64,000 nt of DNA from Blastocystis sp. Blastoise (lineage: Eukaryota > Sar > Bigyra > Opalinata > Blastocystidae). Positions within the stretch are counted from its first letter, which is position 1. Each line of letters opens with the position of its first letter. The stretch lies in assembly GCA_039096225.1 (NCBI GenBank), contig JBBPEB010000005.1:553501-617500 (forward strand), written 5' to 3'. Shown here piece after piece: positions 38,961-51,345 of the stretch. Below the pieces are notes generated by a model. That model ran no database searches. It saw only the letters and a list, made by a program, of their open reading frames with translations, and was not told where the DNA came from. The position numbers and the translations under genes are program-made.

Positions 38961-39292
38961 CATTTTTTAATACTTAGTTTCTGTCTTTTATTGTTTTTTA
39001 TATTTGTCATATATAGACTTCTTTTTCATATTTAACTAATTTCTATCTATTAAATATATTATTATATTATATATTTTCTGTTTTTATTAATAAAAAGATT
39101 TATTTTTTTTTTATATTATTGATTACTATTTTAGTAATTTATATCTATTTACATGATTCTTATTCCTACATTAATTAATATTTAGTTGAATAATTTTTTC
39201 TTTATAAATATACATATATATCATATTAATATTCATTCATATATAATATATGCTTCTATATATATATATATATATATTAATACTGTTATAAC

Positions 39293-39359
39293 TCTTATGC
39301 TCTATAAGGTGAGAGGCTTTAATAATTACATGGCCATCAGGTTCAACTCCTGACATAAG

Positions 39360-39360
<1 letters not shown>
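39293..39360 (+). ncRNA. 68-nt tRNA-like cloverleaf module (copy 5)
   Basis: The acceptor-like stem has six pairs (CTTATG/CATAAG), the D-like hairpin is CTC/GAG, and the T arm is TCAGG TTCAACT CCTGA. The middle hairpin is degraded, with only a few pairs left. The inverted partner is copy 6 (45,390-45,457). Confidence 0.6.

Positions 39361-39449
<89 letters not shown>
39361..39449. repeat. (TA)n microsatellite
   Basis: A long TA run directly after the tRNA-like module. Confidence 0.95.
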
Positions 39450-39451
<2 letters not shown>

Positions 39452-40609
39452 ATGTTTTATTTAATAAAAATCTGTTTAAAAGTTCTATTCACACTCATGA
39501 AAATCTGTATTATTTTTTTTATAGTTTTTCATGCTTTAAAAGCGAACAGTACCTGATATGAGTTGTAATCTGATGTATTCTCAATAGTGTAGGTTAATGA
39601 ATTTATGTTAGTTTTGAGTCAACTATAATATAAAAACTGAGAATAATCATTTCATTATCAAAATGAGCCAAATACAGAAAATTATTTAGCAATTATCAAG
39701 ATTTTAAACACTTAAGCTTGCTATTATAAGCTGATTTCTTGTCAGTATAATTAGCGTAGCTAATTAAACGCAATATATGTAAATTTGTAAATTTTTAACA
39801 ACATTTTACATTTCGACATTTACTTGACACAGAACAATATCTCCTCTCCTTTTGAGAAAATATAGACGAATGTCTGTAATATATGTAAAAGCCAATATTA
39901 TTTTGAATCTCACTCTATTAAATGAATTTTAGAAGAAATTCTAAGAATTAGGCCGTAAGCATGTACTTAACGGATTTCATATAAATATTTATATTAATCA
40001 CTTATAATGAAGTACTAATAACTGCATAATTACAAATATGTATTTAATTTCAGTATTCTCTTGGTCTTCAAAAGTTGTTATATGAGTTTAAATTTTTGTA
40101 TAGTGACTGATTTTGACAAGGTATAAAGGATGTTAAGAATAAAATCTTACAATAAAAGAAATATTTAAAAATATTCTCATTATAAATTCTAATATTGATT
40201 GAATTTCATTATTATTGTATATTTTGTAATAAACTATGCAGTCTATTGTTTCAAAAGTATATAATCTACCTTTTAACGGGCTATTGAAAAATCGAATGTA
40301 TAATTCTATTCTAAAAGATAAATTTATCTATTATACAGAATATATTGACATATTATGTTTCATTCAAATGGATATAAATCATTCATTTGTATTTAATAAA
40401 ATAAAAATAAAAAATGAAAAAATAAAAAATAAATTTTCATGAATAATAAAAAAAAGAAATGTAGAGCTTCAAAAGAATATAAGATAACAAATGATTGGAT
40501 AATAAATTCAGAACCTAACAGCACAAAGCGACATATTTATCACTTATGCAAAAATAAAAGACATACTTCTCAGAAGTAGACGTATTTAGGACATATTTAT
40601 CATTTTCTC
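39450..40609. other. right subterminal region of element 1
   Basis: AT-rich sequence with no convincing gene. It is homologous in inverted form to 44,830-45,370 in part. The last 80 bp carry the terminal motif array: GACATATTTATCAC at about 40,530, GACATACTTCTC at about 40,560, and the terminus GGACATATTTATCATTTTCTC ending at 40,609. Confidence 0.6.
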
Positions 40610-40618
40610 ATTTAAAAA
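40610..40618 (+). repeat. right target-site duplication of giant element 1 (ATTTAAAAA)
   Basis: Exact copy of 13,315-13,323. The Helitron B frame resumes at the next base. Confidence 0.85.
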
Positions 40619-43600
40619 AGATATTCGTAGATATAATAATTCAATAGCTTTTGCTTCTATGTCATGTACTGATACACAAACAAGATTAGATAATAATGGA
40701 ATATATTTCTATAAAGTACATGGAAATATATATCATTCTATGGCAGATTTATATCCTCCTGAAGGTATTACTCCTAATTATAATCAAATATATATTTATG
40801 ATCAAGAAGAAGCTTTTCAACTTCGATCAAATAATCAATATTATGATAATTTGAATACAGAAATAATGAGAATATTACATAATTCATTATTAAATAATGA
40901 ATTAATGAATGCTTTTAAGACATTACATGAAGAAGTAACTACTGCTACAACTAATAATAATAATCTTCATATATCACAAGTAGATGTTTCATTAAAATTC
41001 AAAACATTACATTCAGATGATCAAAGAAGATATAATACTCCTTCTGCTTCTCATGAAATAGCACTTATAGTTCCTATTAATTCTATGGAAACATTTCCTC
41101 ATACTGAATTTAGATGTTATCCAAGAATTCATCTTAATAATAATAATACAAATCATAATATGAATGAAGAAATAAGACAACATTTTACAAGAATGAAATA
41201 TGATAATCCATTTTGTGATCCTATGGTTTATCCTATATTTTATCCAACAGGAATTCCATTATTTATTCTTGCATCTAAAAGTGAATTAAGAAGAAATCCT
41301 AATTATATTCCAAGAAGAAATAATAATATAGAAATAAATTCTCAAATCAATTCAAATACAATAGAAAATACTAATATTCAAGTAGAACAAATAGAAAGAG
41401 AATCTAATAGAAATAGTAGATATAATAATAGAAATCAATTATTAGATAATGAAGAAGATGAAATAGATAATGAGGATAGAGAGTCTTCAAGACAAACTCA
41501 TGATGATTTTTCAAAATCAATTACTTTATTAGCTAATTATCAACAATTTAATAATGAAGGATATCCTATAGATTTAATAGGAAATCCTATATATGAGAAA
41601 TTATCTTTTACTTTAAAAGACTTTTATTCTTTTCTTTGTTTTCCTAGATCATTTCCTAATAAGAATTATTTCTTATCAGGAGGAAAATTATTCTTACAAT
41701 ATATTGTAGATGCTTATTCTAAAATAGAAGAACAACGATTATCATTTATAGAAATGAATCAATCAAAATTAAGAGCAGAATCTTATAATGTATTACGACA
41801 ATACAATCAGAGAAGAAGAGAACAAGTAATAGATGAAGAAGTAACAAATGGAATAGGAAAACCTATTATATTAAATAGTGGTTTTGTAGGAGGACCTAGA
41901 TATATGAAAGGAGCTTATTTAGATGCAATGACAATAGTAAGATATTATGGTAAACCAGATTATTTTATTACTTTTACATGTAATCCAAAATGGAAAGAAA
42001 TAGTAGAAAATTTATATCCTAATCAAGAAGCATGGGAAAGACCTGATTTGGTTTGTAGAGTATTTGCAATTAAATTGAAATATTTATATCATTTATTAAA
42101 AGATGAGAATGTATTTGGTAAAGCACAAGCTATTACTTATACTGTTGAATTTCAAAAGAGAGGATTACCTCATGCTCATATCTTATTGAATGTTGAACAA
42201 CAAGATAAAATACATGATACTAATGAACTTGATTCTATTATATGTGCTTATCTTCCTGATGAAGAAAAGAATCCTAGATTATTTAAAATAGTAAGTACAA
42301 TGAATATACATGGTCCTCATGTTTCAAATTCTCCATGTTTAGATTCTCATGGAATATGTAAGAAAGGATTTCCTAAACCATTTCAAGAATGTACTACAAT
42401 TCCTAATGATTCTTATCCTTTATACTTTAGACCAAATGATGGAAGAAAAGTAGTATTTCATCGTACTAATGGTGATTTAGAAGCTACTAATGAATATGTT
42501 GTTCCATATAATCCATATTTATCACTCAAATTAGAAGCACATATTAATGTTGAAGCAGTTTATAGTTTACATACAGTAAAGTATCTATATAAATATACAA
42601 CAAAAGGTCATGATTCAATGAGAGCAGAATTATCAGCTTCTTCAAATGAAACAAATAATAATGAAGTTAAACAATATTTAGATGCAAGATATATATCATC
42701 AACTGAAGCAGTTTGGAGAATATTAGGATTTCCTATAGTACAATCAAATATAGCTGTTCAAATATTATTGATTCATGATGAGAATGATAAGAATATAGTA
42801 TATACAGATGGTTCAGAAGAACAAGCAGAAGAAATACAAGGAAATAAATTATCTATGTTAGAAGCATATTTCAAAGAAAATGATGATTTAAATAATCATT
42901 TATATGTTCCTACTTTAGAAGAACCAGAGTTTATGACATATGATATGTTTCCTCAATATTATACATGGTGTAAAGGAGAACATATATGGAAACCAAGACA
43001 AAAGAATTCGAAGACACTTGGAAGAATACCTTATATAAATCCAACTAATAAAGAAGCATTTTGTTTAAAATTATTATTAACTCATGTAAATAGACCAACA
43101 AGTTTTGAATCATTAAGAATGTATGATCGAGAATTACCTTATCCAACTTATGAAGGAGTATGTATAGCAAGAGGATTATTAGATGATACTAATGAATATA
43201 GACATATATTAGATGAAGTAATGCATGATTGTCATCCTTCTCAATTACGATTAGTATTTGCTTTATTATTTGTATATTATAATATTACTGATAAAGCAAT
43301 GGATTTATGGAATGAATTTAAATATGAAATGATTTCTGATATATATTATCAATATACAATAGATCATTTTACTATAAATGAACGTATTAATCATTCTCTT
43401 TCAACTGATCCTGATATTATTGATCAAGATCCTATTGTAATCAATTATTGTTATCCAAGAGCTTTATATAATATCAAAACATTAATAGAATCAAATGGAG
43501 GTAAATATACTAATATGCCTACTATTCAATATACTTCACATTTTAATCCTAATAGTGGTGTTTCTACATTAGAATTTTATGATTTTGATGTTGCACATAG

Positions 43601-44087
43601 AGAAGCAGAAAGAAATTATCAAATGTTAAATAGAGAACAAAAAGAAATATTTGATAGAATTATGGTATCTGTTAATAATACTCAACCTCATAATAATAAT
43701 ATGTTCTTTATTGATGGTCCTGGTGGAACTGGAAAAACATTCTTATATAATACTTTGATTAAGATGATTCGTACAAGAGAAAAACCTGTATTAGCTGTTG
43801 CATTCACAGGAATAGCAGCTACTTTATTATCAGGAGGAAGTACTTCTCATTCTGTATTTGGATTACCTCTTGATCTAAATGAAATGTCTATTTCACATAT
43901 AACAAGAAGTAGTGCAAAAGCAAATGATTTAAGAAAATGTGCTATTATTATTTGGGATGAAGCACCTATGGCTTCTATTTATGCTTTAGAAGTTCTTGAT
44001 AATTTATTACATGATTTATTTAGTTCAATAGATTCTGAAGATCCATGTCTTCAATATCCTTTTGTTGGTAAAACTATTGTTTTAGGA
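40619..44087 (+). pseudogene. Helitron B Rep-helicase gene, middle part between the two giant insertions
   Basis: This continues the exon cut at 13,323, in the same frame. It begins (K)DIRRYNNSIAFASMS, matching RYNNSVALASLAG in Helitron A, and stays open for 3.5 kb. Rep motifs are EFQKRGLPHAHIL (about 42,150-42,180) and KYLYKY (about 42,581-42,598). Helicase motifs are Walker A GPGGTGKT (about 43,713) and IIWDEAP (about 43,950). The frame breaks immediately after GKTIVLG, where Helitron A continues GDFRQCLPV. The next bases are the end of giant element 2, which add a short foreign tail and a stop at 44,118-44,120. The rest of the helicase is absent from this window and should lie beyond element 2. 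Confidence 0.88.
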
Positions 44088-44165
44088 AAAATGTTAGAAA
44101 TACCCAGATTTCCCTATTGATTTGTATACATACCCAATTTTTTGTATGATTTGTTAGAAATACCC
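44085..44165 (+). repeat. terminal inverted repeat and subterminal array of element 2
   Basis: Three related motifs, GTTAGAAATACCC (about 44,093), GTATACATACCC (about 44,126) and TTGTTAGAAATACCC (about 44,150), reproduce the spacing of the GATAAATATGTC array at the ends of element 1, with different letters. Confidence 0.6.
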
Positions 44166-45389
44166 AAAAATTTCTGTTAACATTTTGATTTCGTTGTCCA
44201 ATCGTATTAATTTATATAATAACCGTGTTTATTAGATGTATTTCAAGAATTTAAATTAATAAAAAATGAAAAGAATAATTCATATTATGACGTTAGGATT
44301 TGACTATTTGATCCAATCAATCGATTTTTAAGTTTCTATTAGAAGTTCGTCTATTGTACTATATAATTCTAAGAATTTGCTTTTTGGCAATTTTATCTAT
44401 TTTTATTTATTTATATTCATTCCTTATTTTAATCAATATATACATTTATTTTGTTATATAACTTTTATTTATACTATTAATTCAATAAAATAACTTAATA
44501 GACAAGGATCATAATATAATTGTCTGTAATTGTTTTAAAAAATAAGATTAACAGACAAATAAACCATAAATAGCTATGAAATAAATCTGATTAAAAAGAG
44601 TAACCTAAAATTACGTTATATAACATACTTTTAATTTACTTACAAATAAACTAATTCAGCCAATACTTTATATAAGAGCTATGTTTTTATATGGTATAAG
44701 TTTATAAATCTTATAAATATGATTTTAGTAAATAGAACTTATTTTTTGATAATTAACAGATTTCTTGACTCTTTTAATTTTCATATATATTATTACAGTG
44801 TCATGAAAATATTGTATAAGGACAAATACATAAATATTAATCTTAAATAACTGTTTTAAGAGTATGAACTGTGAATTGATTAAGAAAAATATTTAATAGA
44901 TGACGAGATTCAAGTTAAAACGTTTTGTTTGGTATATGGTATTCGTTTTTCTTTACTATATCAAAAGGACAAATAGTTTTATAATGGATCAAGTAAAATG
45001 TCGAAATGGAAAAATGTTGTTTAAAAATCATGAATACGTATGTATTGTACTTAGTTGTTTGTATTGAGTATACTGACCAGAATTCAGTTAAAAATAATAA
45101 ACTACAGTCGTTAAAGTATTAATGATTGCTGAATATACTCTGTATTTGAGTATATTTTGAAAATAAAAAATGAATCTAAGTTTTAAAACTGTATTTAACT
45201 CAATTCAAACATATTTTGAATAAGCTACACTTTTGAGAATAAAACAGATTACAACTCATTTCAGAAACTATGAAGTTTTGAAGGATGAAGAGCTATAAAT
45301 AATTTAATAAATACATTAATAAGTGTAAAAAGAACATATAATTAAAACGTTTATTAAATAAAAAAAAATATATATATATATATAGAATG

Positions 45390-45457
45390 ACTTATGTCAG
45401 GAGTTGAACCTGATTGTTATCGAATTATGATAGCCTCTCACCTTATAGAGCATAAGA
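45390..45457 (-). ncRNA. 68-nt tRNA-like cloverleaf module (copy 6)
   Basis: Inverted partner of copy 5, with acceptor-like CTTATG/CATAAG, D-like CTC/GAG and T arm TCAGG TTCAACT CCTGA. The middle hairpin keeps TATC/GATA around loop ATAATTC. A run of ten T follows about 25-30 nt downstream on the minus strand. Confidence 0.6.
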
Positions 45458-45590
45458 GTAATAATAAATAATAATAAAATACAATATTTAATATATATAT
45501 CTAAAAAAGATGAATCAATAATATAGATATATAAATATATACTTATCTCTTTCATATATATTTATCAAATAGAATACATATTACTGTTGC

Positions 45591-45634
<44 letters not shown>

Positions 45635-45899
45635 GAAAAAATTATTTTAATATATAAATTAAATATATAAACAAGAAACATATAAAATAATAAGTATAAA
45701 TAAGAAATAAAAAGGATAAAATCTTTTTATTAATAAAAATAAATACTATATTAATTAGTATAGTAGATAGAAATAGTTTAAATATGGAGAGAAGTATATA
45801 TATAGATATAAGATGATAAAAGATAGGAATTGAATATAAAAAAATGAAAACATGAATATGAAGAATATAGGAAAATAAATTAGGAAAAAGAAAAATATT

Positions 45900-47560
45900 A
45901 AGTAAATGAGAAGAAGAAGAAGGAGGAGTTAGTTAATAGGATAGAGAATAAAAAGCATATATATAAAGAAGAAGAATAAGAATAGGAAGCGAGTAAAAAA
46001 TAAGATAAGAAGGTAAGAAGAAAAGAAAGATAGATGGATAATAAAAAGTCATGTATAGGAGAAGAAGAGAAAACAGATAGAGAAGAGAGTTAGAAGAAGA
46101 ACAAGGGAGAATAAATTAAGAAGGAAATAAAAATATAAGTAGAGTACACATAGGAAGTACAAGTGTAAATGTAGGAAAAAAGATAGTATATGATGAAAGA
46201 AAAAGAGTATAAAAGATTATATATATATATATATATAATTGATATTATGTGTAATAAATCGAGAGAATATTGAGATAAAGAGGAAATAGATGAAAAGGAA
46301 TAAAATTAGAATAATATAAAGAGTAAAGAAGGAGAAGACGAAGGAGAAAAATGATATATAGAGATATCGAAATCGAAGAAGGAAATGATAGAAGAAGTAG
46401 AAGAATGATGATAAAAGAAGAAGGAAGAGTAGGAGGAGGAGGAAAATAATGATATATAGAAGAAGAAGAAGAAAAAGTACATATAGAAGATATAGAAATA
46501 GAAAGAGATAGAGATAGAGAGAAAGAGAATGATAAAATGAAGAGAAGGAGACTGAGAAGGAAAAGAAGGAAAAGAAAGATATATAGAAGGAGAATAAAGA
46601 GAAGCATAAAAAGAAGAAGAAGATACGGAAGAATATGGAGAATAAAGATATATAGAGAAATAATGAACATCAAAATATATAGATAAAGAAAGGTATATTG
46701 AAGATATAGAAGAAAAGAAGGAGAAGAAGGAGATATTTAAGAAGAAGAAAGAGACAAGAAGAAGATACAGTAGAAGAATACTATGGAAAATAATGATAAA
46801 TAGAGGATACAGAAGAATAAGAACAATAAATAGAAGAAGAAGAAAGATATATAGAAGAAGAAGCAAAAATAAGATATATAGAAGAAAAACGATATATAGA
46901 AGAGGAAAGATAAGAATAAGGATATATAGAAAAAATAGAAAACATAGGAGGAGAATGATATAGATAAAATGTATAAGAAGAATAATGGCAAATAGAAGAA
47001 GGAATGCAGAGGAAGGATATATAGAGAGAAAAAGAATATATATACGAAGGATATATAGAGAGAAAAAGAATATAAAGACGAAGGATATATAGAAGATGAA
47101 GGATATATATAAGATATAGAAGAAGAATAAAGATATATATAAGATATAGAAGGGGAATAAGGATATATAGAAGAAGAGGAAGAAGAAGAGATACAGAAGA
47201 GATTGAGAGAAGGAGATTGAGATTGAGAAGCAAAAGAATGGTATATACAAGATATAGAAGCATAAGGATAAATAGATGAAGAAGAACGAGTAGGAAAAGA
47301 ATATTGGAGACAGAAAAGGAGAAGGGGAATAAGGATATATAAAAGAAAAAGGAATATAGAAAGAACGTCTAGATGAAGAATTAAAAGGAATAGCGAATAG
47401 AAAAGTAGAAGTGGAAAGATATGAAAAGGAAGTAATGACATAAGAAGAAAATGAAGAAGAACAAGAAGATTAAGATATAGAGGTGGAAATGAAGAGAAGA
47501 TGTAATTATAGAAGGAGAACACAAAAAGGAAAGATAAGAAGAATGTAAGGAGAATGATAA
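45900..47560 (+). repeat. purine-strand low-complexity block of element 2
   Basis: GAAGAA and GATATATAGAAGAA units dominate. Overlapping minus-strand frames are artefacts. Mirror partner of 37,150-38,960, though here the unit GGATATATAGA is tandemly amplified (about 46,800-47,180). Confidence 0.85.
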
Positions 47561-47752
47561 GTAAGAACTAAAGAAAAAAGGTATATTATATAATGAAATG
47601 TGATATTGAGTAGTATTAATAGTAGTAACAATTACCCGAATCAACACGATGACTATAAGAAAAATATAAAGTATAACAAAGAAATTAATAAGAATAAAAT
47701 GGAAAAGAAGGCAAATATAGACAAAAAGAAAACCAAATATATATAGAAATAG

Positions 47753-47789
<37 letters not shown>

Positions 47790-47943
47790 ATATAATTAAA
47801 AAAAAGAAAAAAGTGCATAAATTAATATTAATAAAAACTTCAAATAAGTACATAGAAGAAACTAATAATATGTATAAATAGAAATAATTTTCAAAAATTA
47901 AGAAATTTATATTATAAAATCAAAACATAAGAAGTTAATAATA

Positions 47944-47974
<31 letters not shown>

Positions 47975-47999
47975 CATAAAAGAGAAGAACCAAGAATTT

Positions 48000-49490
48000 A
48001 GTGACAAGAAAAGCAAGAACTAGATTTAATAGCTATATAACAACCTATATAAACATTAATATAATTATATAATTATATTTATATAAAAAAAATGTAGAAA
48101 ATATATACATCTAGAATCAGAATATGAGTTAAACCAAGTAACTTCAAATATGAATATTTGAATTGTAGATGTAGTGATTATGTGAATAGATCATGATTCT
48201 GTATGATTCAAGACAAATCTGTTTAGACATTTGACCAATTGATTTTTTGAAAGTTTCAAGCAACGCTCAGTTAACATAGCCAAGCATTTCCCACTCATTG
48301 ATAAAACCTAAAGAAATAGTTTTATATGGTGACGTCACATCATCCCATTTATAACCACGACACAATAGCTGACCATCTAGTACAACCACTTTACATCACC
48401 TAGATTAGCTCATAATAGAGAAAGAGAACATACCAGTTTAGATCAATCTGCCAATGGAGACTGGAAGGTACTCTAATATACTCCTAGGGACTATATATAG
48501 ATAGATATATGCTTAGAACATACAAAAGCTAAATTAATCATATTTTTTATATGATTATTGAAACTTCACTATAAATTAACTTATTAAAAATTATTAAAAT
48601 CCTAATATTTCTACTTTTTATTATTAATTATTTTATTTAAATAGTTTAATCAGTTATTCTCACTCCTGATGTCTTGTTGTTGTTATTGGAGTATGTATTT
48701 AAGTAAATAAAATTAGTTAATTGATTAATTATTTATAGAGTGTTGAATAAAATAAAATTGATGCTTCTTGTCATAAGGAAATCGTTAGACTTGATGAAGA
48801 CAACAAGAATTAGTTGATTATGTGATACTCACTAGATTGTCTAAATGTGTAAAATTGTCAGAAATGATGAGTTTATGTGTGTTTGAATTTGAATTCTACA
48901 TTAATTAAAATACGTCTTTTAGTAATTAATTTAATTTTAGGGAAGTTACAAACATAATTGATTTCTCTTGGTGATATGTTGAGATAGAATGCCTTTATTA
49001 TGAATTTCTATTAATAATTTAAATTTAATCATGACTCGTATAAGCCAAAGTTGATTATAATAGTTTTTTAGGTAATGTAAAATTTGTTAAGGTTCTTCAA
49101 AAGTTTTTAAAGTTGGTTAGAAATGATTCTTAGTGTCAATCATATTAATATAAACAGTAGAAATGCCTTTTAAGAGTATAAACAAATAATGTATTGCGTG
49201 TTTATAGACTTCAAGATATTATTGATGAATATTTATTTTTTATTTGTGTGTAAAATTGATGAATAGGATACATAACTCAACAAAATAATGACTAGATAAT
49301 TTTGGGTGATTGTAATTGTGAATGTGTTTGGTTTTAAGTAAAGGTATCTAAAATTATTATAAAAGAGCGACTAACGACGTATAGAGTTGATTCAATTGCA
49401 TGAAACTCAATGTATTTATTCATATTGGTTCTAATGAATGAGAATACCTATAGGGAAAAAACATTTAAATTTTTTTATAAAAAATATAGT
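48000..49490. other. unique sequence of the right arm
   Basis: Inverted copy of 35,260-36,780, with no recognised coding sequence. Conservation between the copies is high around 48,310-48,540. Confidence 0.55.
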
Positions 49491-49496
49491 ATACAA

Positions 49497-49564
49497 CCTT
49501 AGATCAGGAATTGAACCTGATAGCAATCTATTAATGATTGCTACTGACCATATTCAGTCTAAGG
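49497..49564 (-). ncRNA. 68-nt tRNA-like cloverleaf module (copy 4)
   Basis: The best-formed copy: acceptor-like stem CCTTAGA/TCTAAGG (7 of 7), D-like hairpin CTGA/TCAG (4 of 4), middle hairpin TAGCAATC/GATTGCTA (8 of 8) with loop ATTAATA, and T arm TCAGG/CCTGA (5 of 5) with loop TTCAATT. All 68 nt are used with no spacer or variable loop. A TTTTTT run follows at 49,484-49,479 on the minus strand. Read as a tRNA the anticodon would be UAA, but tRNA-Leu has a long variable arm and this has none. Confidence 0.72.
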
Positions 49565-49569
49565 AATAT

Positions 49570-49583
49570 TAATTATATGAATA

Positions 49584-49616
<33 letters not shown>

Positions 49617-50334
49617 TTGAAGAAAAGAGACTATAAAAATATTGTAATTATATATATATATACTCTATTACACCTATTAATACTAACCTAAATAATAAAA
49701 ACATGTAGAATAAAAAGATTATTTCAATATACAATAGAATATAATGTAATTAAGAATAAAGTTAAAAATAGAATATTAGCAAACAATATATATAATAAAT
49801 ATATACAATATATACTATCTATATTAAGTTGTATACGAACATAGAAGATAAGCTAAAGATACGTTCTATATATAGATTAAAAAAAAATTAATATATATAT
49901 AAATAAAATAAACACATTATATTGTTATAATAGAAAATACTACATAGCAAGCTATATAAATATAAATAAAATACATACAAAAGGATTGTATACATTATTT
50001 GTAATAATTCATAAAAGCTGATTATAGACTATATATATAAAATGAATGAATAAGACGGCATGAATTAATTAAGGGAATACCAAGTCTATATATATATATA
50101 TATGAATATATACATATATGTAATTATGAGAAAAATATATATATAAAGTAAAAAATATATATATTTAAATATAACATAGGAACATATTATGTATATGTAT
50201 TAAAACAATTAAAATACATACTCTTTACGTAGAATCTATTTAATATCTTCACAAACTATATATATTAATAATAGTACACTATAGTGAGTATAAATGTATA
50301 TAATAGAAAAGAAAGCTGGAAAATATAAAGAAAA

Positions 50335-50377
<43 letters not shown>

Positions 50378-51260
50378 AGAAAATAAGGTTTAACATAATA
50401 CAAAAGTAAATCATTCAAAACAATTATATATATCCTTAATCCTATATATAATAAAAATGATATTAGTATAGTATTATAAACAAAAAGAAAATGTAGTATA
50501 CATAACACTAAGTGTATATATAATTAGTATCAAAATAAATAGATAATATATATAAAAGGAGATAAATACAAAGTATATATATTATCATAGAAAATATACT
50601 AGTATAATTGAACAAAAGAGATAAAAAGAAGAGTTATTACTGTTACTACATATATATACATAATTAACTATAAACAAATTATATTATAAAATGATAATAC
50701 ATAATATAGTTATAGAAAGAAAAAGTGATATAAAAGAATAAAATAGAAGAATAGTTGAGATAAAATTATATATACAAATAATATTACCTTTTGTGTCAAT
50801 TATAAAAAATGTATTATATATATAATAAGATAAAAAGACTATATACTTAAAAACTCATGAGAAAAATAAAAGGATAACTGATATATTACTATATATAAGT
50901 CTATAAGTTTATATTTATATAATAAGTATATATAAAAGTATATATATAATATATTTATATATACCTTAAATACATAAAAATAATGTAGTAATAGAACTAA
51001 AGACCACTATATATAGATAATTCTTCATTATTCTATTTATATATAACTTTGACTTTGATAAATAATATATATATATATATATAAAGTTTAAGAATAAACA
51101 ATTGATATGAACTGATTCTAGTATATATTATCAACTTCCAAAATAAAACATATATCAATTTTCTAAAGAGTATATATTTGGTAAATATATCTGTGAATAT
51201 GTTATATAGAGAGAAAAATGTATAAAATAATAATATAAAAAGAATACAATAAAAGTCTAT

Positions 51261-51345
<85 letters not shown>

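Larger units (their letters stand above)
13324..40609 (+). mobile_element. giant element 1: 27.3-kb MULE-like insertion in Helitron B
   Basis: A 27,286-bp insertion bounded by a perfect 9-bp direct repeat and by diverged terminal inverted repeats (GAGGTTCTGATAAAAGTGTC on the left; reverse complement of the right end GAGAAAATGATAAATATGTC). It splits the Helitron B reading frame precisely. Inside, from left to right, are subterminal repeats, a 73-bp tandem repeat, exon-like segments, a tRNA-like module, a purine block, diverged repeats, a dead MULE transposase exon (22,784-23,122), a 33-bp minisatellite, a large purine block, exon-like segments, an AT-rich block, tRNA-like modules and a pyrimidine block. 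It has no intact transposase and is probably non-autonomous. The family assignment rests on the 9-bp duplication and the transposase fragment. Confidence 0.8.
24300..40609 (+). repeat. left arm of the giant inverted repeat
   Basis: The reverse complement of this arm is followed, module by module, by 44,085-60,160. Example matches are 36,217-36,276 with 48,481-48,540 (55 of 60 bases), 35,520-35,640 with about 49,120-49,230, 31,209-31,315 with 53,149-53,253, and 39,570-39,950 with about 44,830-45,270. The spacer between arms is the Helitron B fragment. Confidence 0.85.

Noticed and set aside
40236-40442. 68-codon frame near the right end of element 1
   Set aside because: No recognised motif, AT-biased residues, not conserved in the mirror position of element 2.
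2334-49564. Calling the cloverleaf modules true tRNA genes (for example Lys-UUU or Leu-UAA)
   Set aside because: The spacer after the acceptor stem and the variable loop are absent in all six copies, and the middle loops differ without matching expected identity features.
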